From Alphaproteobacteria bacterium (lineage in GTDB: Bacteria; Pseudomonadota; Alphaproteobacteria; UBA6615): a stretch of 64,000 nt of DNA. Location of the stretch: contig JAJFJA010000028.1 in NCBI GenBank assembly GCA_021774445.1, forward strand, positions 1 to 64,000, read 5' to 3'. Below, one piece after another: positions 52,413 through 61,976 of the stretch (position 1 is the first letter of the stretch; every line of letters starts with the position of its first letter). The notes under the pieces are model-generated. The model was not told the origin of the DNA. It worked only from the letters and a program-made list of their open reading frames with translations, and did no database searches. A program made the translations under genes and the position numbers.

Positions 52413-54213
52413 TCACGTCCGGGTCGGCGTCGTCATAGAGGCGGGCAACGAGATCGGCACGCCGCCGCAAGACGGCGTGCTGGTTGAGATACCCCTTGTC
52501 GGTGATTTCATTGGCATCGACCGATGGCGGCTCGGCCAACAGCAGGGCGCGGGCGATGCGCCGACTACTGCCGCCGTGGGTGCGATTATGCGCCCTGAGA
52601 CCGGCGGACAGATGGGACCGCACGGCGGCATCGGTGATCATTCCGGCGAGTGACGCGTCGGCGGGCGGGCGGCAAACGGTGCGGCACCCCTCGAGGCTGG
52701 GGAAGATCAGCAGGCCGATCTGCTGCCGGCCCTCGCCGGCCACCACGGCGTCTTGGGTGATCGGTGCCGTGGCACTGATTGCGGCAATCCGCAGGGCGCC
52801 GACATGGACCCAGGTGCCGCTCAGCAGTTTGAAGTTCTCGGTGGTGCGGCCGTCGAAAACGAGGCCCCGCGCCGGCTCGTCGGGGTCGGCAAACCGGCCG
52901 GCATCGCCCATGCGCAGAAAGCCATCGGCATCGAAGGCGCGGGCGGTGGCCTCCGGGGCGCGCCAATAGCCCGGGGTGACGCCGGGGCCGCGGACGCGGA
53001 GCTCCAACTTGTCGCCGACCGGGACGAGTTTGACCTCGGTGCCCGGGCCGGGCAGGCCGATGTTGTCGGGCTCGGCCGCGGGAAAGTGTACACAGGTGGC
53101 CATGGGCGCGGTCTCCGTCGACCCCCAGGCGGAGAGGAAAGCCGGCACATCCGGGGTGACCGCCTCGGCCCGGCGGGTGATCTGGGCCCACACGGACGGC
53201 GGCAGGGCGGCACCGGCGAAACAAATGGCCGCGAGAGAAGCGAAAAAACGGGCAGCGAGCCGGTCGTCAGTGGCGAGCCGGGCCGCGATCATTTGCAGGC
53301 CGCGCGGGACATTGAAGTAAATCGTCGGCGAGATTTCACGCAGATTGGCGATGGTGCGGTCGATCAAGGCCGGCGTGGGTTTGCCGCCGTCGATGTAAAG
53401 GGTGCCGCCATTGCGCAAAACCAGACCGACATTGTGGTTGCCGCCGAAGGTGTGGTTCCAGGGCAGCCAATCGACCAGGATCGGCGGCCGGTCGGTCAGA
53501 AAGGGCCAAAGCTGGGCCAGGGATTGCTGATTGGCGCAGAGCATGCGGTGGGTGTTGATGACGCCCTTGGGCAACCCGGTCGAACCGGATGTGAAGAGGA
53601 TCTTGGCAATGGTATCGCCGGTGATGGCGGCGTGCGCGGCCGCGACCGCCGGCGTCGGGTCGGTGGCGCGGAGGTCGTGCAGAGCGGTGCCGCCACGACC
53701 TGGAAAGGGCGTGTCACCGAAGAGCAAGATTTCGTCGGGCGGCGCCAAGGCGTCGATCGCGGCAGCGAACTTGGCACCGTCGTCGGCAAAAAGGAGGGCC
53801 GGCTCGACGAGATCGTAGACATGCTTGAGTTTGCCGAAATCCTGCGACATCAGGGCATAGGCCGGTGAGACCGGGGCGACGGGCGCGCCGATATGCATGG
53901 CCGCCAGGGCGACGATGGCGTGGGCGATGCTGTTGTCGGACAGGATCATGACGGGCCGGTCGGGACCGATGCGGCGGTCGAGCATGGCCTGGCCGACGGC
54001 GCGGGTCGCGGCGCAGAGTTCGGCGTAACTGATCCGGCGCCAGCGGCCTTGATGGCGTTCGGCGAAAACAGTGCGGTTTGGCGTGCGCTCGGCCCAATTC
54101 ACCAAATGGGCGGTGATGGCCCGGGGGTAGGATGCGAGGCGTTGCGGCGACCGGAGGACCGTGCCGGTCGGCGTCGGTTCGGTAAGCACCGCCGCTGGGG
54201 CCAAGTTCAGCAA
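52399..54213 (-). CDS. fcs: Feruloyl-CoA synthetase
   Basis: 604 residues, the longer length typical of this ANL subfamily. P-loop [47 protein letters not shown] and [18 protein letters not shown] fit feruloyl-CoA synthetases, and the C-terminal domain lacks the usual PRTxxGK motif as in that group. It activates ferulate or related hydroxycinnamates. The start overlaps the end of the alpha/beta hydrolase gene by seven bases, giving a two-gene operon. Confidence 0.88.
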   Translation of the reverse strand: MLNLAPAAVLTEPTPTGTVLRSPQRLASYPRAITAHLVNWAERTPNRTVFAERHQGRWRRISYAELCAATRAVGQAMLDRRIGPDRPVMILSDNSIAHAIVALAAMHIGAPVAPVSPAYALMSQDFGKLKHVYDLVEPALLFADDGAKFAAAIDALAPPDEILLFGDTPFPGRGGTALHDLRATDPTPAVAAAHAAITGDTIAKILFTSGSTGLPKGVINTHRMLCANQQSLAQLWPFLTDRPPILVDWLPWNHTFGGNHNVGLVLRNGGTLYIDGGKPTPALIDRTIANLREISPTIYFNVPRGLQMIAARLATDDRLAARFFASLAAICFAGAALPPSVWAQITRRAEAVTPDVPAFLSAWGSTETAPMATCVHFPAAEPDNIGLPGPGTEVKLVPVGDKLELRVRGPGVTPGYWRAPEATARAFDADGFLRMGDAGRFADPDEPARGLVFDGRTTENFKLLSGTWVHVGALRIAAISATAPITQDAVVAGEGRQQIGLLIFPSLEGCRTVCRPPADASLAGMITDAAVRSHLSAGLRAHNRTHGGSSRRIARALLLAEPPSVDANEITDKGYLNQHAVLRRRADLVARLYDDADPDVIILP

Positions 54214-54839
54214 CGGCGGGCCACGAAATCGGCGATGGCGGCGATGGCGGTGTCGAGATTCTGCTGCTCGGTGATGCCGGAACGCTTGCGGGGCTTGAAG
54301 GAATGATCGCCGTCCGGCAGCCAGTGCAATTCGATCGCGGGGGCGAGGCGGTAACCGGCAACATCCTCGGGCGTGCCGAAAGTGTCGCGTTCACCCTGGA
54401 GGATCAAGGTCGGTACGGTCAGGTCGACGAGGTGGGCGGTGCGTCGTTTTTCCGGCCGCCCCGGCGGGTGGAAGGGATAACCGAGACAAACCAGGCCGGC
54501 GATTTCGGCGGCCTGAGCGACCAGACTGGCGATGCGGCCGCCCACGGATTTGCCGCCGATAACAAGGCGCCGGGGATCGCCGGCGGCGGTTATGGTCTCG
54601 TGCCAGCAGGACTGCAGGACGGCCGGCCGGTCGGGACCGGGGCGCACGCCTTCGGCCCGGCGGCGGTGCATGTAGGGGAATTCGAAGCGAATGACGCGGA
54701 ATCCATGCGCGCCGAGGCCTTGCGCCATGGCCGCCATGAAGGGGCTGTCCATGGGGGCGCCGGCGCCGTGGGCCAGGATGACGGTCCATTCGGCATCGCT
54801 TGGACCGTCACACAGCCAAGATTCGGGCTGCTGGGGCAT
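54207..54839 (-). CDS. Alpha/beta hydrolase (KANL3/Tex30-like)
   Basis: 210 residues. ILAHGAGAPMDSPFM, the nucleophile elbow GGKSVGGRIASL, LILQGERDTFGTPEDV and the histidine in PDGDHSFKP give a Ser-Asp-His triad. The GKSVGGR elbow marks the small KANL3/Tex30-type hydrolases. It leads into fcs; a role as ester hydrolase releasing the phenolic acid is possible but unproven. Confidence 0.85.
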   Translation of the reverse strand: MPQQPESWLCDGPSDAEWTVILAHGAGAPMDSPFMAAMAQGLGAHGFRVIRFEFPYMHRRRAEGVRPGPDRPAVLQSCWHETITAAGDPRRLVIGGKSVGGRIASLVAQAAEIAGLVCLGYPFHPPGRPEKRRTAHLVDLTVPTLILQGERDTFGTPEDVAGYRLAPAIELHWLPDGDHSFKPRKRSGITEQQNLDTAIAAIADFVARRC

Positions 54840-55009
54840 CTAGCCGCCTCTTAGCGAAACAGAGAGAAATCCGAGGATAAGCTAGGCCGCTGGTCGCGGC
54901 CAATGCTAACGCGGCCGGTGGGTCGCGCCAGATGGTGTGGCTTGACCGACGGTGAGGCGTCGATATAGTGCGGCGCAGCAATATATTGCGGCGCATCATT
55001 GGAGGCTCC

Positions 55010-55480
55010 ATGGCAGATCAGGCGAATAACAGGCAAGACCCGGCAAATGACGATCTGCACGGTTATTTCTTGGAAGACCTCTCGCCCGGCATGACCGTAA
55101 GTGCCGCGAAGGTGGTGCAGGAAAGCGATATCACGCAGTTTGCCGAGATTTCCGGGGATACCAACCCGATCCATTTGAACCAAGACTATGCGTCGCGGAC
55201 CATTTTTGGCGGTCGGATCGTCCATGGCATGCTGACGGCCGGCTATATCTCGGCGGTACTGGGCACCGAACTGCCGGGACCCGGCGCGATCTATGTTTCC
55301 CAATCCTTGCGTTTCAAGGCGCCGGTGCGGGTCGGCGACACGGTGGTGACCCGCGCAACCATCGATGCGGTGGATATGAAGCGGCGGCGGGTGACCCTAA
55401 CGACCGTCTGCAGCGTCGGCGAGACCGTGGTGTTGGAAGGGGAAGCGGTGTTGATGGTGGCGCGGCGCGAGGCGGCCTAG
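55010..55480 (+). CDS. MaoC family dehydratase ((R)-specific enoyl-CoA hydratase-like)
   Basis: 156 residues, hot-dog fold. The hydratase-2 motif is intact: DITQFAEISGDTNPIHLNQDYASRTIFGGRIVHGML, with the catalytic Asp and His. A flexible 15-residue N-terminus precedes it. GGAGG four bases before the ATG at 55010. PhaJ-like enzymes supply (R)-3-hydroxyacyl-CoA, but many MaoC proteins have other substrates. Stands alone, upstream of ribF. Confidence 0.88.
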   Translation: MADQANNRQDPANDDLHGYFLEDLSPGMTVSAAKVVQESDITQFAEISGDTNPIHLNQDYASRTIFGGRIVHGMLTAGYISAVLGTELPGPGAIYVSQSLRFKAPVRVGDTVVTRATIDAVDMKRRRVTLTTVCSVGETVVLEGEAVLMVARREAA

Positions 55481-55549
55481 ACAACCCGTCGAAAAACCAC
55501 ACCCGGGCGTGGCCTTGCCAGCCGGGCGGCGGGCGGCTACACCCGGCCC

Positions 55550-56509
55550 ATGCGACTGTTCAGACATTATGCCGGCATCCCGGCGGACGCGCGCGGCGCG
55601 GTCGTGGCGATCGGCAATTTCGACGGCGTGCATCGGGGCCATCAAACGCTGCTCGGTCAGGCGCGGGACGCCGGGACGAAGCTGGCGGTACTGAGTTTCG
55701 AGCCCCATCCGCGCAGCTACCTGCAGCCTGACGCGCCGCCGTTTCGACTGACGTCGTTGCGTAACAAGGCGCGGTACTTGGCGGCGTTCGGGGTCGACAT
55801 CTTGTATGTTCTGCAATTCGATAGCGGGCTTTCGCAATTCACGGCGAAACAATTCGTGCGCGACGTGCTGGTGGACGGCTTGGGCGCGGTGCGGGTCGTC
55901 GTGGGCGCCGATTTCTGTTTTGGCCGGCAGCGTCAGGGAAACGCCGCCTTCCTGCGGCAGCAGGGTGCAGACCACGGATTTCAGGTGAGCGTGGTTTCGC
56001 CGGTGGTGGATGGCGAGGGGCGGATCTATTCGTCGTCGGCGATTCGGAAGTTGTTGCGCGAGGGGATGCCGGCGCGGGCCGCGGTGTTGCTGGGGCACCC
56101 TTGGGAGATCGAGGGGCGGGTGCTGACCGGCGATCAACGCGGCCGAACGATCGGGTTCCCAACGGCGAATGTGGCGCTGGGCGAGTATCTGCACCCGGCG
56201 AAGGGTGTCTACGCGGTGCGGGCGGGCGTCGATGCCGGGGAAAGCACGGTGTGGCGGGACGGCGTGGCCAATATCGGCGTGCGGCCGACGGTGGACGGGA
56301 CGACCCTGTTGCTGGAAGTCCATTTGTTCGACTTTGCCGGCGATCTCTATGGCCGTCACTTGCGGGTCTCCCTGATGGATTTTATTCGGCCCGAACGGAC
56401 ATTCTCCGGGCTGGAGGCGCTGAAGGCCCAGATTGTGGTGGATTGCGAGCAAGCGCGGGCGCTGTTGGCGGCGAAAACGCCGCAAACCGGTGTGATGGAA
56501 GCGACCTAA
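55550..56509 (+). CDS. ribF: Bifunctional riboflavin kinase/FAD synthetase
   Basis: 319 residues. N-terminal adenylyltransferase with AIGNFDGVHRGHQTLL and SSSAIRKLLREG; C-terminal riboflavin kinase with GDQRGRTIGFPTANVAL and GVANIGVRPTVDG. It makes FMN and FAD, relevant to the many flavoenzymes here. Convergent with the LD-carboxypeptidase gene. Confidence 0.95.
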   Translation: MRLFRHYAGIPADARGAVVAIGNFDGVHRGHQTLLGQARDAGTKLAVLSFEPHPRSYLQPDAPPFRLTSLRNKARYLAAFGVDILYVLQFDSGLSQFTAKQFVRDVLVDGLGAVRVVVGADFCFGRQRQGNAAFLRQQGADHGFQVSVVSPVVDGEGRIYSSSAIRKLLREGMPARAAVLLGHPWEIEGRVLTGDQRGRTIGFPTANVALGEYLHPAKGVYAVRAGVDAGESTVWRDGVANIGVRPTVDGTTLLLEVHLFDFAGDLYGRHLRVSLMDFIRPERTFSGLEALKAQIVVDCEQARALLAAKTPQTGVMEAT

Positions 56510-56550
56510 CGCGGGGGCCGAGCGTGGGCCGCCTTTGACGACATGGCGGG

Positions 56551-57513
56551 TCAGCGGGATTTAGCGTTGTCTGCGGGGACGTTCGTCATCACCGCAAGCG
56601 TTCCAAGCGATGCATCCAGATGAGCCATTGTGCCGTGAAGAACCGTGCGTGGAAGCGGGCCGTGACCGATGGGAAGACCACCAAGGATGGGTATGCCGAG
56701 CCGGTTGAAATGGTCCCGCAACACATCAACGACGGACCAATCGCCATGCTTGCCGAAGCCGGAAAATTGGCCAATGGCGATTGCCTTCAGACCATGCAGA
56801 TGGCCTGCGTTGACGAGCATTGTCAGGGCTCGGTCGACCTGACCCAATGCCATATTCACGGCTTCGATCAATAGAATTGCGTCGGTCAAACTCGGCAGCG
56901 CCCAACCGGCGGAGGTCGATATCATGTCGAGATTGCCGCCGAGCAATATCCCCGATGCTTGGCCCTCCGTGGTGAGTGCCGATGTGTCTTCGCCGGCTTG
57001 TGAGTGCAGGATGATCGGTGCGCCGGTCATCAATGCGCGGCGCAAGGATTCGCTGGTCTCAGGGCCGATATTATCGGCCTCGCCGACGAGCGCGCCATGG
57101 ACGCCCACCAATCTGCAGCGGTGCCAAAGATTGAGGTGAAGAATAGTGATGTCGCTGAAGCCAACGAGAAACTTGGGGTCGTTTCGCACGGCCTGGAAGT
57201 CCAGCTTGTCGGCAATACGGTAAGAGCCCTTGCCGCCACGGGTCGCGAAGATGGCGCGGACGCCGGGGTCGCGAAAAGCCTGGTCGAGATCGGCGAGACG
57301 GTCCTCGTCCCGGCCGGCGAGATAACCGAAGGCCGCGAAGGCATGTTGCCCGAACTCGACCTGGAGACCCCAACTTTCCAGGATCCGGGCGCGGCGCAGG
57401 ACGCCCTCTCTGTCCGGCGTGCTGGCCGGAGAAACAAAGCGAACACGATCACCCGCCTGCAGGCGAGTGGGCATCAGTATCTCTTGGTCCTGATCAAACG
57501 TTTGGTCGGTCAT
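56551..57513 (-). CDS. LD-carboxypeptidase (S66/MccF family)
   Basis: 320 residues. Ser120 in GFSDIT is the expected nucleophile, LLIEAVNM the glutamate region and GLPIGHGP the histidine region. The family removes the terminal D-amino acid of muropeptides or inactivates microcin C-like compounds. The ATG at 57474 (MPTRLQAGDRV), with AAGAG upstream, is an alternative start closer to family length. Divergent from ileS. Confidence 0.88.
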   Translation of the reverse strand: MTDQTFDQDQEILMPTRLQAGDRVRFVSPASTPDREGVLRRARILESWGLQVEFGQHAFAAFGYLAGRDEDRLADLDQAFRDPGVRAIFATRGGKGSYRIADKLDFQAVRNDPKFLVGFSDITILHLNLWHRCRLVGVHGALVGEADNIGPETSESLRRALMTGAPIILHSQAGEDTSALTTEGQASGILLGGNLDMISTSAGWALPSLTDAILLIEAVNMALGQVDRALTMLVNAGHLHGLKAIAIGQFSGFGKHGDWSVVDVLRDHFNRLGIPILGGLPIGHGPLPRTVLHGTMAHLDASLGTLAVMTNVPADNAKSR

Positions 57514-57657
57514 GCATTCAAGCTAGAGTATTGTTCCTGTTTTGTTCAAGAAATATCAACGGTATCCGATCGGGCGGCCGGGCTGAGGATTGCTTCGCTC
57601 GCGGTCGCCATGACGGTGCCGAGGGGGCCGGGCCGGGCCCACTGGCCGCCAGGTTTC

Positions 57658-57686
57658 TTGACCGCCGTTGACGGCCTTTCTATGCT
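57658..57686 (+). promoter_or_regulatory. Predicted sigma70 promoter for ileS operon
   Basis: TTGACC (57658-57663), a 17-base spacer and TATGCT (57681-57686) form a good housekeeping promoter about 140 bases before ileS. The rest of the 313-base gap 57514-57826 shows no gene and no obvious T-box or other riboswitch. Confidence 0.6.
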
Positions 57687-57826
57687 GCGCCGCCGCGCAA
57701 GATCAGGGTAATACCTCATCCCCTATAGTGAGCATCCTCCAACAGCGTGAACAGCGGGCGATCTAGGTAGTGGGCTGAGCCGACAACCGGGTCGGCGCTG
57801 GCATGGCGGGGCTTGGGACAGTCACG

Positions 57827-60649
57827 ATGACAGTCGATTATAAAGACACGGTTTTTCTGCCGCGCACGGCGTTTGCGATGCGCGCGGGTCTGGCGAAGCG
57901 AGAGCCGGAGTTATTGGCGCGCTGGCGGGCCATGGACCTGTATGGCAAGCAACGCCAGGCCGCGGCGGGCGCAGAGAAGTTCATTCTGCATGACGGCCCG
58001 CCTTATGCGAACGGCAACCTGCATCATGGACACGCCTTGAACAAGATCCTCAAGGATCTGGTCAGCCGGTCGCAGCAGATGTTGGGTAAGGATTCCAACT
58101 ATGTGCCCGGTTGGGACTGCCACGGCTTGCCGATCGAGTGGAAGGTCGAGGAACGCTATCGGGCCGCCGGCAAGAACAAAGACGAAGTGCCGGTGCTCGA
58201 GTTCCGCAAGGAATGCCGTGAATTCGCGCAGCACTGGGTCGACGTGCAGACCGAGGAGTTTCAGCGACTCGGGGTGATCGGCGACTGGCAGAACCCCTAC
58301 ATGACCATGAAGTTCGCCGCGGAAGCGCAAATCTCTCGTGAGATTGCCAAATTCGCGATGAATGGCGGGCTCTATCGCGGCGCCAAACCGGTGCTGTGGT
58401 CGGTGGTCGAGAAGACCGCCCTGGCCGATGCGGAGGTGGAGTATCACGACCATAAATCGCCGACCATTCACACCCGCTTCCCGGTGGTGCAGAGCGCGGA
58501 CCCGCTGCTGGACGGAGCGGCGGTGCTGATCTGGACGACGACACCGTGGACGATTCCGGGCAACCGCGGCATCGCGTTCGATGCCGAAGGCGATTACGCG
58601 GTCTATGAAGTCGGCGCGGTGGCGGACGGCAGCCGGGCCCGGGTGGGCGAGCGGCTGGCGCTGGCGACGGCGCTGGCGGAAAGCGTGGCGACGGCCGCCG
58701 GTATCACCGAATGGCACTCGTTGGGCAAAGTCACGGCGTTGGCCGGCACGCTGTGTGCGCATCCCTTCCGTGGGCAAGGGTATGATTTTGACGTGCCGTT
58801 GCTGGCCGCGGACTTCGTGACGATGGATCAGGGCAGCGGCTTCGTGCATATCGCCCCGGGTCACGGCGAGGACGATTTCGTGCTGGGCAAGGCCGCCGGC
58901 CTGGAAATCCCGCGGACCGTCGACGAAGAAGGGCTGTTTTATGCGCATGTACCGCTGTTCGCGGGCAAGGCGGTGCTGACCTCGGACGGCAAGCCGGGGA
59001 ACGCCAATGGCGCGGTCATGGCGGCGTTGGATGAAGCCGGGGCCTTGCTGGCGCGGGCCAATCTACGGCACAGCTATCCGCATTCCTGGCGATCGAAAGC
59101 ACCGCTGATCTTCCGCAACACCTCGCAGTGGTTCATCTCCATGGAGACCAACGCGCTGCGGGACAAAGCGTTGACGGCGATCGACGAGACCCGGTTCGTG
59201 CCGGAAGGGGGACGCAACAGACTACGGTCGATGATCGCGTCGCGGCCGGATTGGTGCATCTCGCGGCAGCGGGCCTGGGGGGTGCCGATCCCGGTGTTCG
59301 TCAACAAGCAGAGCGGCGAGATCCTGCGGGATCAGGCGGTGTTCGATCGGGTCGCGGAGGCCTTCGAGACGGAGGGCGGCGATGCCTGGTTCGCCAGTCC
59401 GCCGAGCCGATTCCTGGGCGAGGGCTATAGAGCCGAGGATTACGAACAAGTGCGGGATATCGTCGAAGTATGGTTCGAGTCGGGCTCGACCCATGCCTTC
59501 GTGCTGGAGCAGCGGCCGGATCTGGCGTGGCCGGCGTCGCTGTATCTGGAGGGTTCGGACCAGCATCGCGGCTGGTTCCACTCGTCGCTGCTGGAGAGTT
59601 GCGGCACCCGGGGCCGGGCGCCCTACGACGCGGTGCTGACGCACGGCTTCCTGCTGGACGAGGACGGCATCAAGATGTCGAAGTCGCAAGGCAATGTGGC
59701 GTCGCCGATGGATTTCATGAACCAATCGGGGGCCGATATCCTGCGGGTGTGGGTGGTCAGCTCGGACTACACCGAGGATTTGCGGATTGGGTCGACAATC
59801 CTAAAACATCAGACCGACCTCTATCGGCGGGTACGTAATACGCTGCGCTTCGTGCTGGGCAATCTGAATGGTTTTGCCGAGAGTGAGCGCCTTAGCGTCG
59901 CCGAGATGCCGGAGCTGGAGCGCTGGGTGCTGCATCGGCTGTGGGAGATGGACCGGCTGGTGCGCCAGGCGGTCGACGATTTCGACTTCCATGGGATGTG
60001 GACAGCCTTGCACAACTTTTGCGCGACGGATTTGTCGGCGTTCTATTTCGACGTGCGCAAAGACAGCCTCTATTGCGACATGGTGGACAGCCCGAAGCGG
60101 CGGGCCTGCCGGACCGTGCTGGATGAGATATTCAGCTGCCTGACCGCATGGTTGGCGCCGATCTTGTGTTTTACCGCGGAAGAGGCGTGGCTGGAACGCA
60201 CGGGCGACGATCCGGAGAACAGCGTCCATCTGCGGGTTTTCCCCGATATCCCAGAGTCCTGGCGGGACGATGTTCTGGCGGCGAAGTGGGACACCGTGCG
60301 GCGGGTGCGCCGGGTGGTCACCGGGGCGCTGGAGATCGAGCGGGCGGAGAAACGCATTGGCTCGAGCCTACAGGGCGCGCCGACGCTTTATGTGGATCGG
60401 CAGACCCAGGCGGTGCTGGCGGACGTGGACATGGCGGAGATCGCCATCACATCGGCCCTTGCCGTCGACGTGGGCGAGGCCCCCGAGGGTGCCTTCGTGC
60501 TCGACGATGTGGCCGGGGTCGGCGTGGTGCCGGGCGTGGCGAAGGGCGCTAAATGCGTGCGCTGCTATCAGGTGCGCGACGATGTGAGCGAGGACGGCAT
60601 CTGCGCCCGCTGCACCACGTCGGTGGCGGCCTGGGCGCCGGCGGCCTAG
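57827..60649 (+). CDS. ileS: Isoleucine-tRNA ligase
   Basis: 940 residues, full length. GPPYANGNLHHGHALNKILKDL contains the HIGH-type motif (HHGH 66-69), KMSKSQGN the KMSKS loop, and the C-terminus has the zinc cysteines CVRCYQV and CARC. It charges tRNA-Ile and edits valine. An ATG at 57803 is in frame; neither start has a strong ribosome site. Followed by lspA after 8 bases, a common pairing in proteobacteria. Confidence 0.96.
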   Translation: MTVDYKDTVFLPRTAFAMRAGLAKREPELLARWRAMDLYGKQRQAAAGAEKFILHDGPPYANGNLHHGHALNKILKDLVSRSQQMLGKDSNYVPGWDCHGLPIEWKVEERYRAAGKNKDEVPVLEFRKECREFAQHWVDVQTEEFQRLGVIGDWQNPYMTMKFAAEAQISREIAKFAMNGGLYRGAKPVLWSVVEKTALADAEVEYHDHKSPTIHTRFPVVQSADPLLDGAAVLIWTTTPWTIPGNRGIAFDAEGDYAVYEVGAVADGSRARVGERLALATALAESVATAAGITEWHSLGKVTALAGTLCAHPFRGQGYDFDVPLLAADFVTMDQGSGFVHIAPGHGEDDFVLGKAAGLEIPRTVDEEGLFYAHVPLFAGKAVLTSDGKPGNANGAVMAALDEAGALLARANLRHSYPHSWRSKAPLIFRNTSQWFISMETNALRDKALTAIDETRFVPEGGRNRLRSMIASRPDWCISRQRAWGVPIPVFVNKQSGEILRDQAVFDRVAEAFETEGGDAWFASPPSRFLGEGYRAEDYEQVRDIVEVWFESGSTHAFVLEQRPDLAWPASLYLEGSDQHRGWFHSSLLESCGTRGRAPYDAVLTHGFLLDEDGIKMSKSQGNVASPMDFMNQSGADILRVWVVSSDYTEDLRIGSTILKHQTDLYRRVRNTLRFVLGNLNGFAESERLSVAEMPELERWVLHRLWEMDRLVRQAVDDFDFHGMWTALHNFCATDLSAFYFDVRKDSLYCDMVDSPKRRACRTVLDEIFSCLTAWLAPILCFTAEEAWLERTGDDPENSVHLRVFPDIPESWRDDVLAAKWDTVRRVRRVVTGALEIERAEKRIGSSLQGAPTLYVDRQTQAVLADVDMAEIAITSALAVDVGEAPEGAFVLDDVAGVGVVPGVAKGAKCVRCYQVRDDVSEDGICARCTTSVAAWAPAA

Positions 60650-60657
60650 GCAGGATC

Positions 60658-61176
60658 ATGGTTGGCCGAAAAATCACACAGGGTTCGCTGCTCGCCGCAG
60701 TGCTGGTGCTGGTTGTCGATCAAGTGAGCAAATGGATCGTCGTCGGGGAGGTCTTCGGGCGCTCGTTCGGCGATGCCAGCTTGTTCGGCGGCGGACTGCC
60801 ACCGCCGGCGGTCACGGTCACCGGTTTCTTCAATCTGGTGCTCTATGGCAACCGGGGCGTGGCTTTCAGCCTATTCGACGGGGCCGCCGGCCGATGGGTG
60901 CTGATCATCCTGGCGCTGGTGATTATCGCCGCCTTATTGATCTGGCTCTGGCGGGTGGAACAATGGCTGGTAGGGCTGGCGATCGGGTTGATCGTCGGCG
61001 GGGCGTTGGGGAACGCCGTGGATCGGGTGCGCCTCGGTGCCGTGGTTGATTTCCTGGACGTGCATGCGTTTAACTGGCATTGGCCGGCTTTTAACGTGGC
61101 CGATTCGGCCATTGTCGTGGGTGTTGGGCTACTTTTGTTAGATAGCTTGTTTGGCCGAGCTGGTTCAGTAGAATAG
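60658..61176 (+). CDS. lspA: Lipoprotein signal peptidase (signal peptidase II)
   Basis: 172 residues with four membrane helices. The catalytic aspartates are Asp122 in GNAVDRVRLGAVVDFLD and Asp149 in FNVADSAI. VDQVSKWIV and NRGVAFSLF are also conserved. It cleaves prolipoproteins such as the four lipoproteins encoded in this window. Confidence 0.95.
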   Translation: MVGRKITQGSLLAAVLVLVVDQVSKWIVVGEVFGRSFGDASLFGGGLPPPAVTVTGFFNLVLYGNRGVAFSLFDGAAGRWVLIILALVIIAALLIWLWRVEQWLVGLAIGLIVGGALGNAVDRVRLGAVVDFLDVHAFNWHWPAFNVADSAIVVGVGLLLLDSLFGRAGSVE

Positions 61177-61208
61177 CGCGAACGGCGAGATAACCCTTGG
61201 AGGCGCGT

Positions 61209-61838
61209 ATGCGCTTCGATATGGATTCCTTCAGATTTTCGGTGGTGACGCCCAGTCTGCTGATCATGGCAGCGGTAGTGCTTGGCGCCTGCAGCGATGC
61301 GCGGCGCTCTCTGGGCCTGTCGAAACAGGCGCCGGACGAGTTTGCCGTGGTGGCGCGGGCACCGCTGAACCTGCCGCCGGACTATGCGCTGCGGCCGCCA
61401 CGGCCGGGTGAGGCGCGGCCGAACGAAGTAACGCCGCGGCAGCAAGCGCGGGCGGCGGTGTTTAGTATCGAGGAGGCACGACCGGCCTCCGGTGGCGTCA
61501 ATCAGACGCCAGGCGGCCCTTTGGCGTCACCGCGGGCCACCGTGGTGTCGACGACGCCAGGGGAAGCGGCGCTGTTGGGCCGCGCCGGGGCGGATGGGGC
61601 AACGGCGGATATCCGCACCCTGGTTGACCGGGAAAGCGCGGTCTTGGCCAGCACCGACGACGGTTTTATCAATAGATTGCTGTCATTCACGGATCCCGCG
61701 TCCGATGGCGATGTCTTGGTCGATGCGGCAGGGGAGGCGAAGCGGCTGCGGCAGAATCAGGCCCTCGGACTGCCGGTGACAGAAGGGGCAACGCCGCAGA
61801 TCGAGCGGCGCAAGAGCAATATCCTAGACCTGTTCTAG
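61209..61838 (+). CDS. DUF3035 family lipoprotein
   Basis: 209 residues. Signal with lipobox LGAC, then PLNLPPDYALRPPRPGE, the hallmark of the alphaproteobacterial DUF3035 family. GGAGG five bases before the ATG. The family commonly lies between lspA and M16 peptidases, as here; function unknown, probably an envelope protein. Confidence 0.88.
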   Translation: MRFDMDSFRFSVVTPSLLIMAAVVLGACSDARRSLGLSKQAPDEFAVVARAPLNLPPDYALRPPRPGEARPNEVTPRQQARAAVFSIEEARPASGGVNQTPGGPLASPRATVVSTTPGEAALLGRAGADGATADIRTLVDRESAVLASTDDGFINRLLSFTDPASDGDVLVDAAGEAKRLRQNQALGLPVTEGATPQIERRKSNILDLF

Positions 61839-61846
61839 GGCCTGCC

Positions 61847-61861
61847 CTCGGCAGCGCCGAG
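61847..61861. other. Short hairpin between lipoprotein and M16 genes
   Basis: CTCGGC and GCCGAG form a perfect 6-bp stem with a 3-base loop nine bases after the DUF3035 stop. No T-run follows, so it is more likely a 3'-stabilising or neutral structure than a terminator. Confidence 0.3.
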
Positions 61862-61976
61862 CACGGCATTCGGCCTGTCGGTCGCGGCGATGTGAGGCGT
61901 TGGTCGAGCGTCAGCCGTTGCGCCTGGAATGCTTCGTGCCATATGTGAGTTGGCAATCAGCGAGGCATGGATCGGG

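Noticed and set aside
57514..57826. T-box or other riboswitch upstream of ileS
   Set aside because: No T-box consensus or terminator/antiterminator pair is visible, and T-boxes are not expected in alphaproteobacteria.
57911..58948. 345-codon minus-strand frame inside ileS
   Set aside because: Antisense to a diagnostic aminoacyl-tRNA synthetase; no motifs.
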